DNA from: Aselliscus stoliczkanus
Lineage: Eukaryota; Chordata; Mammalia; Chiroptera; Hipposideridae
Direction: 5' to 3'
Assembly (NCBI GenBank): GCA_033961575.1
Contig: CM066733.1
Coordinates: 134,714,421-134,778,420 of the forward strand
Length of the DNA stretch: 64,000 bases
The translations under genes were made by a program, and so were the position numbers. The notes under the pieces are model-generated. The model had not been told where the DNA came from, ran no database searches, and saw only the letters and a program-made list of their open reading frames with translations. How positions within the stretch are numbered: the first letter of the stretch is position 1; every line of letters begins with the position of its first letter. This document shows positions 24,650-36,830 of this stretch, piece after piece.

Positions 24650-24925
24650 AGAGAGGCTTGATCTCTGCACTGTATACCTGAAATTGATGTGGTATAATAT
24701 TGTATGCCAACTGTAACTGAATATATAGATAGTCACGGGATGTGGATTATACGATGGAAGGGAGTCAAAGGAATTGTAATAGATAGTATGATATGGGGGG
24801 GAGTGGGGGGAAATGGGGGAGGGGAGTTGTCACTTTGAGGGGTAAAAAGTATAACTATTGCACTGTGTTGTATACCTGAATCTAATTAAAATAAATAAAT
24901 TTAAAAAATAAATTAAAAAAAAGAA
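24650..24925 (+). mobile_element. 5'-truncated L1/HAL1 3' end
   Basis: The wording 'gtcacgggatgtggattat', 'gggagttgtcactttgagg' and 'ttgtatacctgaatctaatt', followed by an A-rich tail with aataaa units, parallels the 3' UTR of the element at 20.45-20.63 kb. This is a 5'-truncated copy of an L1 or HAL1 of related subfamily. Confidence 0.75.
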
Positions 24926-25325
24926 CTTGGAAAAAAAATATTTTGATGGGTTGGATCTCAAAATTCTAAATCATAACTGAATAATTTTCTCCTGGGTACA
25001 CTGTACTTTTATGAGGAGTTCATCCTTTTTTTTCCCTTCTTGTGTTGAGGCTGACCTGGTTGATGACTCAGATGATAGACTGACTAGTTGTGGTTTGAAG
25101 GGTATCACTTCAAAATTCTAATCTCTTTTGTCATGGACCATCCCTGGGGATTCCAAAGTGTTACTCGTTTAAAAGGAACTCCCCTTCCTCAATAACCACA
25201 GTTCCCAACAAGAAATGAGCAACTTCTGGTAGTGAAAATGGGACATTTTAGAAGCAGTAACTAATAGTAAAACTAAGTCAAGAAAACTTTCTCTGAAATC
25301 TGCTATTTACCATATTAGGGAAAGT

Positions 25326-25328
<3 letters not shown>

Positions 25329-25378
<50 letters not shown>
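25329..25378. repeat. (GA)n microsatellite
   Basis: A pure GA dinucleotide run of about 50 bases. Confidence 0.97.
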
Positions 25379-25380
<2 letters not shown>

Positions 25381-26695
25381 AAAGCTTCATAGGAAATAAA
25401 TTGGATTAATTTTATAAAAGATTATTAACCAAAGATTAATTATTATTCCTTTTTACCAATAAAATATAATGGAGAGGAAGAAAGAGAGGATTAAATTATA
25501 ACCTGCATAAGAACTGATTACCTCACTTTTGGGGATCAAACACAGAGAAAGCAATCACTACTGGACATTCCTTAATCAAATTCAAGTCTGATCAACATTT
25601 ATAAATACCTACTATGTGCTACCCTGTGTTAAGATGTATTGTGAAGTGAGTAATGCTTGCATTACTCTTTCCTTCAAGAGGCTCACTATCCAGTGGAGGC
25701 ATTCCTACTATATTCACAAACTTTTTAATACTTATTATTAGAGTTATTGTTATTAGGTACTATTACGTGCTAATTGCTTTGCTCTGTCCTCAGAATAAGT
25801 AAATGAGACGGTCCAGTGACCTGTGAAGTCATTAAACAATCTAAGTTCAATATACTTCCTTACTATAGACTTGCATTTGTGGTTTTACACTTGTTTTTGT
25901 TAATCCATTCCAGATGGAGACATATTCATTTATTAATACTATAAATAGAATGTGTGCATCCCGTAAAATACAACATACTTACTTTCAACCCAGCAACTTA
26001 ACTCTTCAAGAGTAAAAGACTGTTTGGGATCGAAAAGGAACCTATTTTAAAGTTAAAAAGTACTGATTAGAAAATCATCAGCGGGCCAAATTGAGTTCAT
26101 TCAAGGCTAAAGTTTCCCAGTTATACCTTAGTGTCAATACATCGAAGGCACAGATTGAAATAGTGTAGGGGTTTGTGCAAATAGTTTTTTAGAAAGAGTA
26201 TATCATACATAAAATACTCGAACTTTTCAGATTCAAAATTGCCAAGTGGAAGAGGGATTAGGGAATTTTCGAAGGGACTAAATGACTCAACTTGACTATC
26301 TGAATTCATTCAATGAGTGTTTAGAAAGCAAACAAACAAAACAGAACAAAACGCACATGCACACACAAAACCTGCCTGATTATGTAGTTAGGGAATGTAC
26401 TGAAAACACCCACAAAACTTTGTAAATTTGTAAATTATACCAAGTAGTGGCATGCAGAGTTTGATATTGAGTTTTCCATTTCCTTTAACTACCCCCACAG
26501 CAATGAGGTAAGGTTTATTCCCATCACAGACATTCATTCCTATTTAGTTAAGGTGGCTTTTCAATGAAAAAAAAAAGGAAGAATGAATGAATGAATAAAT
26601 AAATACCTCTGAATAAATACCTCTGTATGTGTCGTTATATGAGTATGAGGAGTCATGAATTTTACCTTCTAAATTTCCCATCAGGAAATTACAAT
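25379..26695. other. Intergenic with an ancient relic
   Basis: Around 25590-25830 the words 'cctactatgtgctaccctg' and 'gaggctcactatccagtgg' belong to a common mammalian relic. The rest is unassigned, and no gene is seen. Confidence 0.45.
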
Positions 26696-26699
26696 GAAC

Positions 26700-26840
26700 C
26701 AGTTCAATGGTTTCTAAATTTGCCTTATAAAAGAATCACCAGGGGCCATGTGTTAAAAATACTCTGTCTTGGGGAGTCTGATTTGACAGGAACCTAGAAA
26801 TATCTATTGTTAACTGGTAGCTCCAAGTGATTCTTGTTAT
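26700..26840. repeat. MER5-type relic
   Basis: 'ttcaatggtttctaaatttg' and 'gaatcaccaggggccatg' at one side and 'ctccaagtgattcttg' at the other are consistent with a MER5A-type hAT relic. Confidence 0.65.
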
Positions 26841-27890
26841 CAGGCAGGTGTAGGACATACTGAACTAATTAATTCACACTGCTCTGTCTATAGTATTTCA
26901 TTTGTTTGATTGAGGGTTTTTTGGTTTTGTTTGTTTTCTATCATGAGCATTCCCAATGTTCCTTTCTTCCGCCCCACTCCTGCTTCCCTCCATTTTCCTC
27001 TCCTAGAGTCTCATCAACTCCCTTAAATGATGGCCACATAGCTCTGTTCTGATCTCTATCGCTAGCCTCAATCTCTAGTCCATTCCTACTTAAACAGTCG
27101 TCATTGATACCACTTCCATTAGAATGTTAATGGTTAGAGTAATATGTCTTCATTTCAAGAACCTTTAAAACCTTGGGGAGAGGAAACAATTTTATCACCA
27201 TAATAGAATTGAAGAAAATTTTGGGGAAAAAAACCAAAATTGAGGAACTGAAAATCTCTGAGGCCTGTAGTCAGGGAATATACCAAAGGAACAAACCCCC
27301 AAATCTCTTGTTTCATACTTCCTGTAGACTCACTTATAAAATATTTGCACATTTCTGCTTCAAAGGATGTTGTTTTCTGCTTTGACCAAAGTTTTCACAT
27401 ATTGCAGATGATATTCATGTATTCTGATCATAACTGGATAGATATATGAATGTGTTACTTCCACCATTGGGGGACCACATGAAGAAATGTACCTATGCAT
27501 TCATTCAGTAATTTACAAAATGCAAAGGCCTACTCTGTGCCACAAACTATTCTTTGAATTAGTAGACAAAAGCTAGTAGGAGGTAATCTTCACCTTTAAC
27601 TAACTCAGTTAGTTGGAAAAATAGACATATAAGCAATTAATTATGCTACAATATGACTAGTATATTAAGGTATGTGTGTCAAATGCTATGAGAAAATAAA
27701 AAAATATATTGTGAGTATGGGCAGAGGTCACATTTAGAGAGATCTTTTTATTTGTTTTTTGCAGTTTTCTATTATTAAGGCTATTTTTATTGTGTAAATA
27801 ATGTAATGTTATTAAGGAGAACTTCTTTTTTTACCACTTTGCACATGAACAATTTCCCTTTTCCTATGTTCCCATTCAACCTTTGTCTCT
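26841..27890. other. Intergenic with an ancient relic
   Basis: About 27480-27740 contains 'attcattcagtaattt' and 'ctactctgtgccacaaac', parts of an ancient relic. No gene is recognised in the remainder. Confidence 0.45.
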
Positions 27891-27905
27891 ATGTAAATAT
27901 ATATT

Positions 27906-27991
27906 TATGTATATTATGTACACATATATATTAAAATATATAATATATAAGTAACATATATATTTATATTTATGTGTACATAATATACATA
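27906..27991. repeat. 21-bp perfect inverted repeat in AT-rich DNA
   Basis: The arm at 27906-27926 (starts tatgtatattatg) is the exact reverse complement of 27971-27991 (starts tatgtgtacata), with a 44-base loop. It lies in a TA-rich patch and could extrude a hairpin or cruciform. No transposon is recognised. Confidence 0.85.
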
Positions 27992-28019
27992 TATTAGAAT
28001 CTGTATATATATAGTGTGT

Positions 28020-28840
28020 TCCAAAAACATGCATAAATTTGGCTGTTTGAAACTTGAAATATATTTTCCTATAAAAATGAAATTATTAAAGGTTATTAGC
28101 TTTCCCAGAATTGCCTACTTAATACACAACACTCCATTGTTATACAATTACAGTTGTATGGTGATAGAATAATTGTGTAGTAATTAGAAAAATATAATGT
28201 TTTTCTAATACATTTCTCTAATAAAAAAGAAAATAATACAATTTTTTAAAAATATTTTAAACACGCGTTCTAAATGCTCACCCTTGTGGTGAGAACGTGA
28301 TAGCCCATGGCCGAGTAAGGGAGAGATGCCAACCGGATGCTAGTGGGATGGCCAGTTCTGCTTCTGTTAACAGCATTCCAGTTAGAGGGTGTAAGCAGCT
28401 GAAACCCAGCGCTCGTGGAAAAGAGAATGCACACAGGTTGTTTTTCTAATCTGGAGTTGAATGCTCTCTCTGTGATAAGGGCAAAGCTGAGCAAATATGG
28501 ATCAAGGTTGGCCTTGGCTAACTGGGAAAACTAGCACCCTGAAAAAGTAGAGTGTGTGTACAGCAGAGTGGGGAGAGCAAAAGAAAAGCAAGTGATCAGG
28601 TCCACATTCCAGATGGTTGGCTGGTACAAAAAGTTGTTTCCTCTGCCTACCTGAGACTTGACACATAATAACAAGAAAAATTAGAATGAATGACTGCAAG
28701 GAGTCCCTCATACTCTGGAACTTGGACCCTGGACCCTGGAATCTACTGATTTTGGAAAAGAAGCCGAGCAGCAAATTCACTGGATAGGAATCATCATTGC
28801 TGTGGTTGCTTCCAGGCATCTGAAGAATGGCATGCACGGA
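28020..28840. other. Intergenic, nothing recognised
   Basis: The minus-strand frames 28270-28494 and 28502-28837 carry no known domain. Confidence 0.5.
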
Positions 28841-28848
28841 GGCCCTGA

Positions 28849-28922
28849 GCAGCTGCCAGTCTTTCCCATCTCAAAGTTAGTCATAGGCAGCTGCCAGTCT
28901 TCCCATCTCAGAGTTAGGCATA
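28849..28922 (+). repeat. Tandem duplication, 38-bp period
   Basis: The phrase gcagctgccagtctt...cccatctca...gagttag occurs at 28849-28885 and again at 28887-28922, with a few substitutions and one T deletion. Confidence 0.9.
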
Positions 28923-29126
28923 TATATCTTAAGGAACTTCAGTTGTGCTATGGGACAGTTTTAAATCTGATGTTTCCAATACAGGATATACCTATAGGTA
29001 ATGTACTTTGGGTTTATTTTTATGAGCTTCCTATGTGTAAATAAATTTCATTGAAGACCAAAGCTTTAAGGTAATTAGATTAAAAGGCATATATTCCACA
29101 GATTTTCTACTATACCAGTTCAACCA

Positions 29127-29129
<3 letters not shown>

Positions 29130-29172
<43 letters not shown>
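29130..29172. repeat. (TA)n microsatellite
   Basis: A pure TA dinucleotide run of about 43 bases. Confidence 0.97.
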
Positions 29173-29175
<3 letters not shown>

Positions 29176-29399
29176 GAATAACGAATAATCCCTTTGGCTA
29201 GAATATAGAGTAAGTGAAAAATAAAGGTGGAAAGTTAGATTGGAATTATATTATGCATGGATACGGAGGTTTAGTAGAGAAGCTTATAAATTGATTTAGT
29301 AGGTAGTAAAAGGAATTTCAAATTACACTTTTATAAAATTATCATATTAAGTCATGGTACAAAATTCAACTAGTACACTTTCTTATTAAGTCTTTGAAA

Positions 29400-30932
29400 G
29401 GTTTTCTATACAATCATAGTTTTTTGAGCAGAGCCTTGAGGTGATCAGAGCTGGTATTTCAGGAAGATGGCTTTAGAAGTAATGTAAAGGCTGGGTTATG
29501 AAGGAAAGGAAAGGATGGATATTAAAGGCAGAGATCTTGCAATAGAAAAATTGACAGGACTTGGTGAATGATTAGTGGGACGTGCCACAGAGAGTGAACA
29601 GAGCTGATTCTCAAGATATAAGTCTAAGTTATGGGGGGAATTACCCTCTCATTGGCTGAAATATGGAACCCAGAAAGAGGAAAGTTTATAGATTTGTTGT
29701 CGAATCATGGTGAATTTGGGGTTACTAGTAAAACCCTCATTTGGAAACATATAGCAGACCAACCTGGAGCTCAGGAAGAAGCTGAGGATATGAATATACG
29801 TTTGCAACTTATTCACCTAGAAATTACAGTGGACATCTGTGGATGGATTGCATAGCATTCAACGAGACTGTGTCCCAGAAAACAAATAAGAAATTGAGTG
29901 AAGTAAGAGGAGTCAGAGAAAGAGACAGAGATGGAGCCACCAGAGATATAGGAGGAAAACCAGGTTAGTGCATTCTTCCAGAAACCAATAATAGAGAGAA
30001 TTTCAAGAGAGGTTTATTTTCAAATGCCACAGAAACATCAAGGCCATTGATTGGGTTTGGTAATAAATAGGTTATTGGCAGACTTTGAAAGAGCAATTTC
30101 AAAAGATCAGTGGGCTATAAACCATAATGGGTTGAAAAGAACGTAGAAAAAACAGAATTCAAAAGGGTTTGTCAGTGAAGACGGCAGTTTCATTTATTCA
30201 CTTATTAATTCACTTATTCACTCATGCTTTAACTTACCCAATTGATAAATAAATTTTGCCTCTGCACAAGGCACTGTGATATAGACACTGAGGATAAATC
30301 TCACCCCTCGTGCAGCTTACATTCTAGTGGGTACAAAAAAATGAGTTAATCAAAAAATAAAACAATACTATTTTGATAGATGCAACTAAGAAAATAATTA
30401 AGTATAAGACACTGAAGTCAGGGATGGGTATGTAGGGAGAAACTACCATAGATAGGATGATCAGGAAAGGGTTGAGAGATGTGGGTTTGTTTTGTTTTAA
30501 TTGGCAAGACAGAGCTCATTTGCAGACTGTAAGGAAAAGTCAAAGTTGAAAAAGAAGCTAAAAATAGAAGATAGAGAAACAATAATTTGTGGAGCAAAGT
30601 ACAGGAGAAATGGGGCTGTGTTAGATCCAGGGTACCGGAGTTGAAATGAATCTTGGAAAGGATTAGGGATATTTCTTCTTCAAAACAGGGGTGAGGAAAG
30701 TGAAGGGACGTAAAGATTTTTTCTCTGCAAAGAAGGAAGAGGAAGGCAATTGAGGGTCCCATGTGAGAAGTTCATTTCAGTAAGGTAGACCATAAGGTCA
30801 TTTGCAAAGGCAGAGAGATTGTTCTTTGATGTAGTGACCTCTTCTGAGTTGCCATCGCAGGTCAGAAACTGTGCTGGACGCCAGGCTTGCAAAGCCAAGT
30901 AATACATAGTTCCTGCCTTCATAGAGCTTGTA
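29400..30932. repeat. Region of ancient interspersed relics
   Basis: Words such as 'gccttgaggtgatcagagc', 'ggaagatggctttagaag', 'gcagcttacattctagtgg' and 'catagttcctgccttcata' belong to old mammal-wide relics, partly the same family as 7.33-7.68 kb. No gene is seen. The boundaries are approximate. Confidence 0.4.
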
Positions 30933-31587
30933 CAGGCATACATCATTTTGTTGCACTTCACTGATATTATGCTTTTTGCAAATTGAAAGTTTGTGGCAAC
31001 CCTGTGTTGAGCAAGTCTACCAGCACCATTTTTCCTAGTGAAGAGGCTGTGAAGATTATTGAAATGACAGCAAAAATTTTAGAATATTGCATAAACCTAG
31101 TTGATGAAGCAATGGGCAGGGTTTGAGAGGATTGACTCCAATTTTGAAAGAAGCTCTACTGTAGACAACATGCTATCAAACAGCACTGTGTGCTACAGAG
31201 AAAGCATTTGTGAAAGCAAGAGTCAATCGGTGCAGCAAACTTCATTGTTGTCTTATTTTAAGAAACTGCCACAGCCACCCCAGTCTTTGGCAACTACCAT
31301 ATGAATCAGTCAGCAGCCATGAAGACTGAGACAAGATCCTCCACCAGCAAACAGATTACCACTCCTTGAAGACTGAAGATGATTAGCATTTTTTAGTAAT
31401 AAAATATTTTTAAATTGAGGTATGTACATTTTTTTGAGATAATGCTATTGTACCCGTCACAGACACAGTGTAAACATAACTTTTATATGTACCAGGAAAC
31501 CAAAAATTCATGTGACTCACTTTATTGCAATATGCTCTTTATTAGGGTGGTCTGGAACTAAATCCGCAATATCTCAGAGGCATGCCT
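30933..31587. mobile_element. Tigger-type (TcMar-Tigger) DNA transposon, internally deleted
   Basis: The left end reads caggcatacatcattttg, and the right end (…tctcagaggcatgcct) is its inverted counterpart. A TA duplication lies at 30931-30932 and 31588-31589. Internal text 'gtttgtggcaaccctg' and 'gaaactgccacagccacccc' matches the transposase region of Tigger1-like elements. At about 655 bases it is far shorter than a 2.4-kb autonomous copy, so most of the transposase gene is deleted and the rest is decayed. Confidence 0.8.
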
Positions 31588-31589
31588 TA

Positions 31590-32627
31590 ACCATTTTGAA
31601 GAACAGAGATCTGAAAGCAAATCATTATAACAAAGTATAATAAGTGCTTTCATAGAAGGATATACTAGGTGAAGGGGGCCTGGAGGAAGGAGAGAAGAGC
31701 ACAGAAAGAAAGGGGTTTGGAAAAGGCTTCCTGTAACCTGTAAGCCGAATCTGAAAAGATATCAAATATCTGGGGAGTAACTTGGGTGGGGAAAGACACT
31801 GGACAAAGGAGCAGCATCCCCAGTGGCACTCAGTAGCATGGTGGGTTAGAGAAAGGAGGGCAACTTTGAATATGCAGAATGAATATCAGGGTCAAGGGTG
31901 GAATGGGGCAGGAGAAGGAGGAGACACACCTGAACAGAAAACTCAGAGAGGTGGGCAGAGGCCAGGCCACAGAAGGCTCTGCTCTGTATATAAGGAGTTA
32001 TATAGGTAATGAGAGTCACTGGAGTATTATTTAAAAACACAATGAAAAGGTTAGATTTCACATCTGAGGCCATGTGGAAGAATGGAAGAATTCCAGATGA
32101 GAGGCAAGGAAACCAATAAAGGCAAGGAAAGTGATAGTTTGCATTTGGGAAACAGCTATTGGGATAGAGAGGACACTGAAAAGAAAGGCTAAGTTAGCAC
32201 AATTAATGGGATTTGTCCACTGTCTGAATGTGAGACTGAGGAAAGAGGACTTCTGCATCCCTGGCATGGGTAACTCACTGGTGGGGTGCCAAGCCCTAAG
32301 ACAAGCAGCAAACATGGTGGAAGAGCAGGCTTGCAGTTTAGGGTGATAAAGTTTAAAATCAGTTAGGAAAAATTAAATAAGCCATCAACCAAAAATGGTT
32401 ATCAAAAAAAAAAAAAGTGATTATCAAGTGGTGTAAGGGGTCAAGTTGAAGCTAGCGGCATGAATCAGTAATTAAGTCACCTGGAAGTGACCTGAGTTTC
32501 CCAGCAAAGTTTAAGAAAGGAGCAGAGAAAACAGTCTCATCTTTACTCAAGAGTGAAGTATTGGAACGTGACAATGACAAAAAGCCAAGCAGAAAGAGAG
32601 CTGTCAGATACAAAACAGGATTCAGCT
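31590..32627. repeat. Ancient interspersed relics
   Basis: The relic interrupted by the Tigger element continues here ('atcattataacaaagtata', 'gaaaggggtttggaaaagg', 'gaggccatgtggaagaatgg'). No coding gene. The family name is uncertain. Confidence 0.4.
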
Positions 32628-32644
32628 AAAAGTGGTTGAACTTG

Positions 32645-32821
32645 GGGTGGCCAGTTGGCTCAGGTGGTTAGAGCGCAGGCTCATAACACCAAGGTTGCCA
32701 GTTCGATTCCCACATGGGCCAGTGAGCTGTGCCCCCCACAACTAGATTGAAGACAACTGCTTGGCTTGGAGCTGATGGGTCCTGGAAAAACACACTGTTT
32801 GCAATTAAAGTTTTTTTTAAA
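32645..32821 (+). mobile_element. VES-like tRNA SINE
   Basis: The head ggccagttggctcaggtgg and box B 'ggttgccagttcgattccc' show the tRNA origin; the tail has 'actagattgaagacaac' and 'gagctgatgggtcctgg', then an A/T-rich end. A 17-base duplication (aaaagtggttgaacttg) flanks it at 32628-32644 and 32822-32838. Confidence 0.92.
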
Positions 32822-33194
32822 AAAAGTGGTTGAACTTGAGCTCTGTGCTGGGATATCACATGAAAGTCAGAGAAGAACCTAGTGAGTAACCTAAGAGGTC
32901 AGGGAAAGTGAAGGGAGCAGACAGTGCTCTGAGATCAAAGAGCAGTTCAGTGGGAAATGAAGGCACAAGCTTATTCCATCACATGGAGAATTTCAGCATT
33001 TAGGTTAAAATAGATGGCACACTTTCACTTGACGTTCAATTCTAAGATGTGGCCAAGCTTAGCTGCAGCTTATTTACGCTGAAGTGATGCACTTAGTATG
33101 AGGAGTTATTGGTAAGTGTGGGTGGAGAAATACTGTCACTCTTGGCCGGAGAAGGGGGTGGGCACACTTTGAGGAAGATGGAAAAGTGTCATAA

Positions 33195-33690
33195 AGCCCT
33201 TATTGTGGCTTACAAGGCGCCTTGCCATCTGCCTTCCCCAGTCTCTCTCCACACTGCTCAGGCCGCCTCCCCCACACCCAAGCCAGCCAGCTGGCCTTCT
33301 TTCAGTTCCTTGAATGCTCTGGACTCTGTTTCACCTCGGGGCCCTCACAATGTAATTTCCTTTTCTTAGAATTTCTAACACCCTCCAGCTTCTACTGTCC
33401 TTTCCTCCACTCCAATCAGATCTTCTTTTGAATGTCACTTCCCCAGAGAGACTTTCCCCAAATCCTCAGGCCACAAGTCTGCGTTAAAACCCTCTGTTAG
33501 ACTTCCCCATGTTACCCAGTACTTTTAGTGCTTACCACAATGGTAACTAATTATTTTTGTAGTGATTTGCTTACCACCAATCCCTCTCAATGGATAAGCT
33601 TTTTGAGGGCTAACACCATATCTGCCTTGTTTACCAATACAACTCTGTCCCAATTAAAGTACCCATTTGAGTATTTTTATCTGCTCTTGG
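33195..33690 (+). repeat. L2-type LINE 3' end
   Basis: Pyrimidine-rich text of the L2 3' region: 'cacttccccagagagactt', 'ttagtgcttaccacaatgg' and 'gagggctaacaccatatctg'. The continuation at 33900-34200 may be another L2 piece. Old and non-functional. Confidence 0.65.
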
Positions 33691-34783
33691 TCCAAAGGAC
33701 TGAAAGCAGCACAATGTAACTATATGGAGCATTTCGATATAAAATATCAAAACAATATTGCATTAAATAAATTTAAAATATTAGATGAAATGTTTAAGTG
33801 AATGTGAATGTAAATGGTTCATTGGTTAGCAAAAAAACTAACCCCCAAATTAAGACACTACAGTATATAAAAATATAAGAAGCTTCTATCAAAAAAAAAA
33901 CAACCTTTCAGTCTCCCCTCTGGGTACCTCATTGCCAAATCAATCTCCTTTAAACACCATTTTCATCATAACACTTCCCTGTTTAAAGTGGGAGGTTCCC
34001 TTTCCCCTTTTCCAACAAACCCAAAGACCTCTTGCAGTGGTCTCTACAAGGGACCAGAACCAGTCTATTTTCCTTCTCAAGTCAGGCTCATTTCCCACCT
34101 CTGTGACTCAGCCCACTTAACTTTCCTCCGCTGGAAGGCTCTCACCTTTTTCCAGACCCCACCTGACATTATCCCTGTCATTTGAGACCTGGCTCCATTC
34201 TGGGTCCCTTTATGGAGCTTCAAGCTCTGGCCTTTTCTTGCCTTGTTGATTTACCCTCCTTTGAATTCCTACAGTATTTTGATAACCGGAACCACAAAAT
34301 ACTATTCTTTCTTAGGAATTACACATATCTTATTATTTCCTAATAGATCATAAATTTCTCACCTAACCAAAGAGAATCAAAGGTAAAAATAACCTATGTA
34401 ACCTTTGTATTCCCCCAGACTATGATGTTGGTCAGGTTATCTATTTACTAAATGTTGAAACGTCTATAGAAATCATTGTGCCTCACAAATTTCTTTTCAA
34501 ATTTTAAATTTTTAAGAAAATGTATTTTAGCAACCCTTTTTCTGTCTTATTTCTTGGTCTTGTGTAAGGAAATATTAATTAATGGAGCACTTGGGGGTTG
34601 AATTATGAACAGTCTCTTTCTAGAATACAAAATCAATACTGCCATAGGGGTCTGTCCCCAAGTCACTTACTAAAAGGTCATATAGTATTTATGAGTGAAG
34701 CTGGACTGGAGATAGAAATCCTGATATTCCCTGTATTATTCTAATTGATTGCACAGACACTCACAACACGTTAAGAAATTGCT
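33691..34783. other. Intergenic, partly L2-like
   Basis: About 33900-34230 is pyrimidine-rich and L2-like ('acacttccctgtttaaag'). The rest is AT-rich and unassigned. Confidence 0.4.
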
Positions 34784-34794
34784 ACAAAGTATTT

Positions 34795-34795
<1 letters not shown>

Positions 34796-34825
<30 letters not shown>

Positions 34826-35293
34826 TTACTATTTTATTGGGGAATTGGGGGAGGGGAACAGCATTGCAGAATCGGGGAAAGGGAACAGACAAGTTAAGTT
34901 GCTGTCCTTTTGTTCTTCAGCCTAGTTGTGGAGGATGTCACTTCATTGGCCCATGTTGGTGTTATCATTGCGTTCTTCCCGGGTGAGGCAGTCGCTCACC
35001 GGCCATTGGACGGCCACTCACAACAGCTCATGGCAGCTCTCTCCAGCCGCCGGCCGCTCACGCTGGCTGATAGCCACTCACTGTAGTTCATGGCAGCCCA
35101 CTGCAGCAGGGGCTACAGCTATGCCATCAATGGCGACTCACAGCAGCCCAGCTCCAGGTCGAGCTGTTGTTCACCATCTTAGCTGTAGAGGGCACAGCAT
35201 CGCTGGCCCTCATGTACGATCCGAACCGGGATCCTGCTGCTCAGAGCTGGCATCCCAAGCCAACTCTTAACCAACGTGCCACTCAGCTGGCCC
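34796..35293 (-). mobile_element. Long composite SINE (about 498 bp)
   Basis: On the minus strand it starts gggccagctgagtggcacg, has 'ggttaagagttggcttggg' and B-box text 'cccggttcggatcgtac', then about 370 bases of unusual body with repeated 'agctgccatga' and 'tgagtggc' modules. It ends in 'cccaataaaatagtaataa' and an (AAAT)n tail. A 12-base duplication acaaagtatttt flanks it at 34784-34795 and 35294-35305. It is more than four times longer than the 110-bp SINE copies here. Frames inside it (for example 34926-35270) are not genes. Confidence 0.85.
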
Positions 35294-35305
35294 ACAAAGT
35301 ATTTT

Positions 35306-36635
35306 AAAAGTAATTCAAGACTTTTTCTATGACTCCCATTTAACTAAACAATTCTTTCTGATTATTTTTTTTTTAGCTGCACATTCCACAGAAATTGGGC
35401 AAGCCCTCCTTTTGAGCCACTAAAGCATGTTTCTTATAAAGCAAACAGACTCCAATAAAAGAAATCTGAGTATTCTATCAGTAAAAAAGAAAGCTGAAAG
35501 GAAATCTATATTCACAAATGCAGTTAGTTATGTGTCTGTGTGAAGTCATTATATTAATGACTATCATTATGTTAATTAAAATATTATCAAAATATATACA
35601 ATTATATTAAATTTATAAAATATTATGTGCAGGGCCAGAATTCAAAGTACATCTATTATGCTACTGGAAATAAAGCAGAGGCAAAAATCACTAATCAGCT
35701 GAAAGAATTCTTCAGAAACTTTGAGATTGTTTTCTTTAAACTGCGAAAGCTGACCCCAGATCATGGTCAAAGCTTACAAATACAGTTTTTATGTGCCATA
35801 AAGATCTGAGGTTCATATGCTATTCTTCATCTTTCAAGAAAAAGTAACATAACACTTCTAGGTGCAATGTTTCTCTTACAAAAAAAAAATGTGGTAAAGG
35901 CAATTCTGGAATATCCAGGAAACCTGATCTCATTAATGAGGAAGCTATCAAATAAATAGGGACAAACGCAGTGACATTGTTTTCCAGTGGAAATTTTCTG
36001 AGGTATATAGAGTTGGGAATACCCTTATTAGGAATTTCTTTTCCAAATTCAATTTTAAAATATCTGTTAAATTGTTAGACTATAACTGATGGGAAATAGT
36101 TGTAACAAAGTGGGGAATCACGCAAAGTTTTCTATAGACTCATAGGCTCCAAGTCATCAGAGGCACTAATTTCAGGAGCCCTGGTTCAAGTGGCATTTCC
36201 TTCTGATCCATAACGGGCATCTTTCTGTTTCATGTTGCCTGTGCACAGTCCATATATGAAGCCAGGGTCATCCCCCAACACATGAAGGAGAAAAAAAGAT
36301 GTGTGCTACGCCCACCTCCTTCTGAAAATGAATCTATATCAAGATACAGAGTAGAGTCTGAACTTGCACTGCGTGCGGCATGACTAGAGTAGGACTCTGA
36401 CTTGAATGGTTAGTGAATGTGAAATACAAAGGCAAAAAAACTATTTCCATTTCTATTTGAATCAGATTTGCTGTCGGGTCGATACCCGAATGGCATAAAA
36501 GAATGGAAAAAATCCCAGGGTCTCATTTGCTCCCTGGGAGAAGATTTCCCACCCTGTGATCCCCATGCCCTGCCAAGTTAATTTATCCAGAAAACCTGAA
36601 AAACCTGAGGTAAAAACGTCCAGTGTAGTGATTAA
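35306..36635. other. Intergenic, nothing recognised
   Basis: AT-rich patch at 35530-35630; no gene or clear repeat recognised. Confidence 0.5.
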
Positions 36636-36639
36636 TGAG

Positions 36640-36830
36640 TTCCCTGCAGCAAGACTGAGATGCCACTTAAAGAATGGGTGGCCTTGCGCTTGTTACTTAC
36701 CCTCCCTTTGTCACAATTTTCTTATCTGTCAAATGGGAATAACAACAGCATGTACTATACAAAGTGATTAGGAGGATTAAATAGATTACTGCTTATAAAA
36801 CACTAGAACATTACCAAACAGGTGGTAAGG
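36640..36830. repeat. MIR relic
   Basis: 'ttatctgtcaaatgggaata' and 'gtgattaggaggattaaat' are diagnostic MIR core words. Confidence 0.8.

Noticed and set aside
34926..35270. 114-codon plus-strand frame
   Set aside because: It is antisense to the composite SINE and has no independent support.
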